This document shows, one piece after another, positions 59,129 to 64,000 of a DNA stretch of 64,000 bases. Source of the DNA: Aquipuribacter sp051216895. GTDB lineage: Bacteria; Actinomycetota; Actinomycetes; Actinomycetales; JBBAYJ01. Made by a program: the position numbers and the translations under genes. How positions within the stretch are numbered: the stretch's first letter is position 1; the number at the start of each line of letters is the position of its first letter. Below the pieces are notes generated by a model. The model made no database searches and was not told the DNA's origin. It worked only from the letters and a program-made list of their open reading frames with translations. The stretch covers positions 1 to 64,000 of the forward strand of contig NZ_JBPKAO010000014.1 of NCBI RefSeq assembly GCF_051216895.1, written 5' to 3'.

Positions 59129-60537
59129 GCACCGCCGACGACACCCCCACCACGCCCCGCCCCCGCACCCCCGTCCTGCTGCTGGACGTGGTCGGCCTGA
59201 GCGATCGCGCCCTCACCCACATGCCGAACCTGCGGGCCGTCGCGGCCCAGGGGTTCCGGGCGCCGCTGGACACCGTCCTGCCCGCGGTGACCTGCACGGT
59301 CCAGTCGACGTTCCTGACCGGCACCACCCCGTCCGAGCACGGCGCGGTGGCCAACGGCTGGTACTTCCGCGACCTGGGCGAGGTCTACCTGTGGCGCCAG
59401 CACAACCGGCTCGTGCAGGGCGAGAAGGTGTGGGAGACGGCCCGTCGCAGCGACCCGTCCTTCCGCACGGTGAACGTCTGCTGGTGGTACGCCATGGGCG
59501 CCACCACCGACGTCACCGTCACCCCGCGGCCGGTCTACCACGCCGACGGCCGCAAGTCCCCGGATGCCTACGTCCGCCCGCCCGAGCTGCACGACGAGCT
59601 CGTCGACGCCCTCGGCGAGTTCCCGCTGTTCCAGTACTGGGGCCCGACGGCGTCGATCGCCTCGACCCGCTGGATCGTCGGTGCCACCCGCCACCTGATG
59701 CCCGGCGCGGACCTGACCCTGTCGTACGTCCCGCACCTGGACTACGACCTGCAGCGCTTCGGGCCGGAGTCCCGGCAGGCCGACGAGGCCGCCTCGGACC
59801 TGGACGCCGAGCTGGCCCCGCTGCTGGACGACGCCCGGGCCCAGGGTGTGACCGTCGTGGCCCTGAGCGAGTACGCCATCACCGCCGTGGACCAGCCCGT
59901 CCACGTCAACCGGGTGCTGCGCGACGCCGGTCTGCTCGAGGTCTACACCCAGGCCGGCATGGAGTACCTGGACCCGTGGACGTCACGCGCCTTCGCCGTC
60001 GCGGACCACCAGGTCGCCCACGTCTACGTGGCCGACCCTGCCGACGTCGAGCGCGTGGCGACGCTGCTGCGCGCCCTGCCGGGCGTGGAGCAGGTGCTCG
60101 ACGCCGACGGCAAGCGCGAGGCCGGGCTGGACCACGAGCGCTCCGGCGAGCTGGTGCTGGTGTCCGAGCCGCGGGCCTGGTTCACGTACTACTACTGGCA
60201 CGACGACGCCCACGCGCCCGACTTCGCCCGTGGGGTCGAGATCCACCGCAAGCCGGGCTACGACCCGGCCGAGCTGTTCTTCGACCCGGCCGACCGCAGC
60301 GCCAAGGCCAAGGCCGGGCTGCAGCTGGTCCGCAAGAAGGTCGGCCTGCGCTACGCCATGAGCGTCGTGCCGACCGACGCGCGCTGGGTCAAGGGCTCCC
60401 ACGGCCGGCTGCCCCGCCCCGGCGACGACGCGCCCGTGCTGCTGTGCTCGGACCCGTCGCTGGCCGCCGACCGGGTCGCCGCGACCGACGTCAAGGCCCT
60501 GGTGCTCGCCGCCGCCGGCCTGACCCCGCCGGCCTGA
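59125..60537 (+). CDS. eboF: EboF-like phosphodiesterase/nucleotide pyrophosphatase
   Basis: 470 residues of the alkaline phosphatase superfamily. The nucleophile region is LPAVTCTVQSTFLTG, followed by PSEHGAVANGW; later metal ligands are in YVPHLDYDLQRFGP and FARGVEIHRKPGYDP. The usual SDHG motif reads LSEYAI, so metal coordination may be altered. No signal peptide is visible, so it acts in the cytoplasm unless exported otherwise. It could release a phosphate or nucleotide group from the pathway product. Its stop lies in the second copy of a 14-bp tandem repeat. Confidence 0.85.
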   Translation: MSTADDTPTTPRPRTPVLLLDVVGLSDRALTHMPNLRAVAAQGFRAPLDTVLPAVTCTVQSTFLTGTTPSEHGAVANGWYFRDLGEVYLWRQHNRLVQGEKVWETARRSDPSFRTVNVCWWYAMGATTDVTVTPRPVYHADGRKSPDAYVRPPELHDELVDALGEFPLFQYWGPTASIASTRWIVGATRHLMPGADLTLSYVPHLDYDLQRFGPESRQADEAASDLDAELAPLLDDARAQGVTVVALSEYAITAVDQPVHVNRVLRDAGLLEVYTQAGMEYLDPWTSRAFAVADHQVAHVYVADPADVERVATLLRALPGVEQVLDADGKREAGLDHERSGELVLVSEPRAWFTYYYWHDDAHAPDFARGVEIHRKPGYDPAELFFDPADRSAKAKAGLQLVRKKVGLRYAMSVVPTDARWVKGSHGRLPRPGDDAPVLLCSDPSLAADRVAATDVKALVLAAAGLTPPA

Positions 60538-60583
60538 CCCCGCCGGCCTGACCCCGCCGGCCTGACCCCGCCGGCCTGACCCC
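60514..60583. repeat. 14-bp tandem repeat, five perfect copies
   Basis: GCCGGCCTGACCCC repeats exactly from 60514 to 60583. The eboF stop codon TGA is in the second copy, and since 14 is not a multiple of three each copy puts a TGA in a new frame. Confidence 0.95.
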
Positions 60584-60743
60584 GACGAGCCCGCGAGGAG
60601 CGGCCACAACCGGTTTCGGACGGCTGACCGACTTGTCCAACCGTTCGAGATGTGGCCACCTGTCGCCGCGCGACGAGGGCGAGCCGGACGCGCTCCTGCT
60701 CGGCGGCGTCTCCTGCCCGCTCGGTCGGACCCCCGACAGCCCG

Positions 60744-60779
60744 ACGGGCGGCGCCGACCGTGAGGTCGACGCCGCCCGT
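60744..60779 (-). terminator. Hairpin after the modular secreted protein gene
   Basis: ACGGGCGGCG (60744-60753) with CGCCGCCCGT (60770-60779), and inside it CGAC with GTCG, one mismatch, loop of six. It lies 20 bases after the minus-strand stop at 60800. Confidence 0.6.
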
Positions 60780-60799
60780 TGGCGGTGGTGGGGAACTGG

Positions 60800-63700
60800 T
60801 CAGGCGAACCTGGCGCGCAGCTCCTCGGCCATCTCCGTCAGCGCGGCCCGGACGGCCGCGTCCCTGACGGTGGCGACCTGGTCCTCGAACCGGTCGAGCG
60901 CCCGGCCCACGCCGACGGCGTCGTCACGGGCGTGGGCCCGCTCCGCCGCCACGACCTGGGCGTCCAGGCGCGAGTGCTGCGCCCGGCTGAGGTCGCCGTC
61001 GGCATGCATGGCGTCCAGCTCGCCCGAGATGCCCGCGAACGTGACGAGCACCGTGAACGTGACGGAGCCGGTGGTGACGTGGCCGGCGACGTCGGTCGCG
61101 GTCACCTCGACCGTGTGCGTGCCGCGGGACGGCACCCAGCTGGTCTCGGCGTCCACGGCCTCGCCGTCGACGACCACCTCGAGCGAGGCGACGCCGGACG
61201 TGGCGTCGGTGGCGGTGGCGGCCAGGTCGACCGTCTCCCCCTGCTCCACCTCGGCGCCGTCGCTGACCCCGGCCACGTCGACCACGGGGGCCGTCGTGTC
61301 CAGCTGCACCGTGAGCGGCTCGTGCGTGGCGACGTTGCCCGCCTCGTCGGTGGCGCGGACGTGGACGACGTGGGTGCCGTCCTCGGCCACGACCACCGGC
61401 TCGGTGTGCTCGGTCCACCCGCCGTCGCCGACGCGGTGCTCGACCAGCACGTCACCCTCGCTGTCGTCGGTGGCGGTGGCCGACACCGTCACCGGCGACG
61501 TCCACCAGCCCTCGAGCCCGTCGGGCTCGGCCGGCGACACGGTCACGTCCAGCTCGGGCGCGGTCGTGTCCGGCTCCTCGTCGTCGGTCGTGACGCGGAA
61601 GAAGTCGAAGTCGACGACGACGGGCTCGACCTGCGCCGGGCCGATCGCGATGACACCGACGTTCGTGAGGGCGGCGTCGTTGGTGACCGGGGCCCCCAGC
61701 GACGTCCAGGTCACCCCACCGTCGCTGACCCAGCCGGAGTACGTGGACCCCTCCTTGGTCAGGCGCAGGTAGAAGTACCCCGACTCCGAGGTCTCGGCGA
61801 TGTCGAGACCACGGTTGCCGCCGTTGCCGAAGACGCCGTTGCGCTCCGACACCAGCTCGGCCCCCAGGTTGGTGGCCGCCGTCGGCGCGTTGTTGGCGAC
61901 GATGTCGAGCTTGACGTAGTTGTCGTCGTCGCCGTAGGCCATCAGGCCCGCGAGCTGCCACTGGTGCTTCATGGTGGCCCGCAGCCTGGTCTCGACCGTC
62001 CAGTCGCCGTCGCCGAGGTCCTGCAGCACGAAGTTGCGGGGGTCCTCGTTGGCGGCGCCGTTGATGTCACCGGGCTGGGTGGTGATGCTCAGGTGGCCGT
62101 CGGTCACCTGCAGCGCGTTGCCGTCGGGGCGCACGACGGCGTCCCAGCGGCAGGTGTCCAGCGCGGTGCCCTCGAACTCGTCCGACGGCTCGAGGGGGTC
62201 GCCCTCGTCGGGGACCGTGAGCTGGAAGGAGTCGAAGGCCGCGACCGCCTCGCTGGTGCCGGTGTCACCGGCGGCGACCAGGCCCAGCACCGCGTCCGCC
62301 TTCAGCGGGGCGACCCCGTCCAGGTCCGTCCAGGTCCCGCCGTCCAGCGAGTAGGCCGCACGCAGCCCCTCGCCGTCGCTGGTCAGGCGCAGCCACACCG
62401 TGTCGGTGCCGGTCGGCATCGCCACGTTGTTGTGATGCCAGGTCCTCGCGCCACCGGTCTCGGTGACGAACTCCAGGAACCGGCTGCCGTTGCTGCTGCG
62501 GGTGTAGGCCAGCTTGACGTACTCGTCGTCGGTGGCGTTGAGCATGAGGCCCGCGTGCTGCCAGTGCCGCGTGTGCGGCAGCGTCAGTGTGGTGGTGGCC
62601 TCCCACGCCCCGGCCGCGGCCGGCTGGCCGACGAACGAGATGGGCCCGGTGCTGCCGCCGTCGATGTCGCCCTGGGGCACCGGCAGGCGCAAGGCGCCCC
62701 CGCTGACCGAGACCGGCAGGCCGTCGGCCTGGCGGACGGTGGTCCAGCGGTCGGTGTCGAGCGCGTCACCGTCGAAGGTGTCGCCGTTGGTCCCCACGCA
62801 CGGGGGCAGCGGCTCGGGCTCGGGCTCCGGCTCCGGGCCCCCCTCGACGAGGGTGAAGTCGGAGAACTGCACCTGCATCCGGGCCGTGGTGCTGTGGGCG
62901 GTGACGAACAGGCCGATGTCCTGCACGTCCGCGGCCCCGGGCAGCTGGACCGGTCCCCCCAGCGGGGTGAAGGTCACCCCGTCGCGGCTGGACGACGCCT
63001 GGTACGACGCGCCGTCCCGGACCAGACGGACCCAGGTCGGGTAGCCGTTGGTGCCGCCGGCCGTCGACGCGTTGAGCGTGCCGTTGCCGTCGCTGTCCCG
63101 CAGCCACTCGACCCCGTTGTTGGGTCGGAGGCCGACGGCGCCGTACCCCGGGGAGGTCCCGGGCGCGGTGGCGTCGTTGCGGACCAGCAGACCGGCCTTG
63201 GCGTTGGTGTTGCCACCGGTCGCCGAGTCCACCCGTACGGTGGCGGTCCACTGCTCACCGGCGGCACCGCCCGGCCGGAAGGCCGTGCCGTACTCGTCGG
63301 TGGCCTGCCACATGTTGGCCCCGCCCGAGGTGACGACCCAGGTGTCGGAGTCCGGCCGGTCGAAGGTGGCCGCGGCGTTCGGGTGGGTCCAGGTCTCCCA
63401 CCCGGCGAGAAGGTCACCGACGTCGACCACGACGCGGCGCGACGTCACCTCCTCGCCGTCGCCGGTGGTGGCCACCGCGCTGAGCTGGTAGCGACGCTCC
63501 TCGGTGACGTCCCACTCCCCCGTGAACGGGGCGGTGGTGTCGGTCGCGACGACCTCGCCGTCGACGAGGAACTCGACCTGAGCGATACTGCCCTCGGCCA
63601 CGGAGGCCTCGGCCGCGAGCTCGACGGTGCCCGGGTCGAGCACGCTCCACGGCTCCGGCTGGGTCAGCCGCACCTCGGCCGGGGCGGCCGGCGACAGCGC

Positions 63701-64000
63701 CTTGCCCATGGCCTCGATGAAGTTGACCCGCGTGGTCGAGAAGCCGGTCATCACCAGGAACAGCTCGAAGCTGTCGCCCGGGTCGGTCACGGGGACGCGG
63801 ACGTCCACGTAGCGCGACAGGCTGCCGGTCGCGGGCACCTCGGCGGTGGCGAGCAGGTCGCCGTCCGGGGCGTCGCGGCGCAGCTCGACGGTGCCGCCGG
63901 CCGCGGACGCGGCCCGGACGGTGAACGCGTCCACGCCCCGCAGGTTGACCGGGTCGTAGGACGCCCAGGCGCCGTCGGAGCCGCCGATGGCCGTCCCGTG
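60800..64000 (-). CDS. Secreted modular protein: CBM6, LamG-like repeats, Ig, FIMAH-like tail (5' partial)
   Basis: 1066 C-terminal residues are visible; the frame is open to the window edge. The visible part begins in a CBM6 (IGGSDGAWASYDPVNLRG) and continues with an Ig-like domain (about 130-220) and three DUF1349/LamG-like jelly rolls (about 220-400, 420-600 and 610-805). Two Ig-like domains and a helical FIMAH-like tail (about 990-1066, LDAMHADGDLSRAQHSRLDA) follow. The catalytic domain, if any, is upstream. It parallels the C-terminal half of the protein at 42020-47599 domain by domain, so the two are paralogues. Convergent with the ebo-type operon. Confidence 0.85.
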   Translation of the reverse strand, partial: HGTAIGGSDGAWASYDPVNLRGVDAFTVRAASAAGGTVELRRDAPDGDLLATAEVPATGSLSRYVDVRVPVTDPGDSFELFLVMTGFSTTRVNFIEAMGKALSPAAPAEVRLTQPEPWSVLDPGTVELAAEASVAEGSIAQVEFLVDGEVVATDTTAPFTGEWDVTEERRYQLSAVATTGDGEEVTSRRVVVDVGDLLAGWETWTHPNAAATFDRPDSDTWVVTSGGANMWQATDEYGTAFRPGGAAGEQWTATVRVDSATGGNTNAKAGLLVRNDATAPGTSPGYGAVGLRPNNGVEWLRDSDGNGTLNASTAGGTNGYPTWVRLVRDGASYQASSSRDGVTFTPLGGPVQLPGAADVQDIGLFVTAHSTTARMQVQFSDFTLVEGGPEPEPEPEPLPPCVGTNGDTFDGDALDTDRWTTVRQADGLPVSVSGGALRLPVPQGDIDGGSTGPISFVGQPAAAGAWEATTTLTLPHTRHWQHAGLMLNATDDEYVKLAYTRSSNGSRFLEFVTETGGARTWHHNNVAMPTGTDTVWLRLTSDGEGLRAAYSLDGGTWTDLDGVAPLKADAVLGLVAAGDTGTSEAVAAFDSFQLTVPDEGDPLEPSDEFEGTALDTCRWDAVVRPDGNALQVTDGHLSITTQPGDINGAANEDPRNFVLQDLGDGDWTVETRLRATMKHQWQLAGLMAYGDDDNYVKLDIVANNAPTAATNLGAELVSERNGVFGNGGNRGLDIAETSESGYFYLRLTKEGSTYSGWVSDGGVTWTSLGAPVTNDAALTNVGVIAIGPAQVEPVVVDFDFFRVTTDDEEPDTTAPELDVTVSPAEPDGLEGWWTSPVTVSATATDDSEGDVLVEHRVGDGGWTEHTEPVVVAEDGTHVVHVRATDEAGNVATHEPLTVQLDTTAPVVDVAGVSDGAEVEQGETVDLAATATDATSGVASLEVVVDGEAVDAETSWVPSRGTHTVEVTATDVAGHVTTGSVTFTVLVTFAGISGELDAMHADGDLSRAQHSRLDAQVVAAERAHARDDAVGVGRALDRFEDQVATVRDAAVRAALTEMAEELRARFA

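Noticed and set aside
60514..60583. Possible CRISPR or attachment site
   Set aside because: Units are directly adjacent without spacers, and there is no cas or integrase gene; it is a plain tandem repeat.
1..64000. Prophage, transposon or genomic island
   Set aside because: No integrase, transposase, terminal repeats or tRNA junction seen; base composition looks uniform across the window.

Overview
The window is about 75% G+C. It has dense ORFs, frequent GTG starts, GTGA/ATGA stop-start overlaps, many apparently leaderless starts (a TAnnnT box 6-7 nt before ATG/GTG), an ECF SigK/RskA pair and a type III polyketide cluster. This points to a high-GC actinobacterium (Actinomycetota); I cannot name the genus. 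I recognise about 50 genes. I saw no rRNA, tRNA, CRISPR array, transposase or phage gene. Positions 41709-41928 are a run of Ns (an assembly gap), and the last gene runs off the right edge.

Layout. 0-10 kb: a PLP aminotransferase, a PAS-GAF-SpoIIE phosphatase, a DUF1338/HglS-type 2-oxoadipate dioxygenase, an ASCH protein and an ALDH7 semialdehyde dehydrogenase, which together look like a lysine catabolic set; then a membrane-tethered PemK/MazF-like protein, a DUF2993 protein and an ATP-dependent DNA ligase. 10-18 kb: TetR, DNA polymerase IV, an SDR, a possible uracil-DNA glycosylase relative, LysR with a small divergent gene, GPP34, AlkA and a membrane GGDEF protein. 18-22 kb: a phenolic-lipid type cluster, with UbiA divergent from type III PKS, ICMT-like methyltransferase and FAD monooxygenase. 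22-26 kb: a ROK regulator and a WXG100-like gene pair. 25-34 kb: RskA/SigK, a large GGDEF-EAL protein, a 2-hydroxyacid dehydrogenase, a membrane molybdopterin oxidoreductase and a fasciclin lipoprotein. Three of these genes carry the same SigK-like promoter motif. 34-40 kb: PPK2, a second GGDEF-EAL protein, an AMP-forming ligase and a DEAD-box helicase.

40-53 kb is a sugar locus on the minus strand. It holds a ribose-type ABC transporter (ATPase, permease, lipoprotein), a Gfo/Idh/MocA oxidoreductase, a secreted 1859-residue ThuA / glucose-sorbosone dehydrogenase / PKD / CBM6 protein and a TIM-barrel isomerase. LacI-type palindromes lie upstream of the ABC operon, with a related site before the giant protein.

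53-60.5 kb is the most interesting region: a tightly coupled seven-gene plus-strand operon. It encodes an inositol-3-phosphate synthase family cyclase, a UbiA/EboC prenyltransferase, a TIM-barrel isomerase, EboA, a TatD-like hydrolase (EboB), EboE and EboF. This is an actinobacterial version of the ebo metabolite-traffic cluster, in which a MIPS-type cyclase stands where other versions have a sugar phosphate cyclase (EboD). Its chemistry and product are, as far as I know, undescribed. The window ends in a second secreted modular protein (CBM6, LamG-like repeats, FIMAH-like tail), a paralogue of the C-terminal half of the giant protein.
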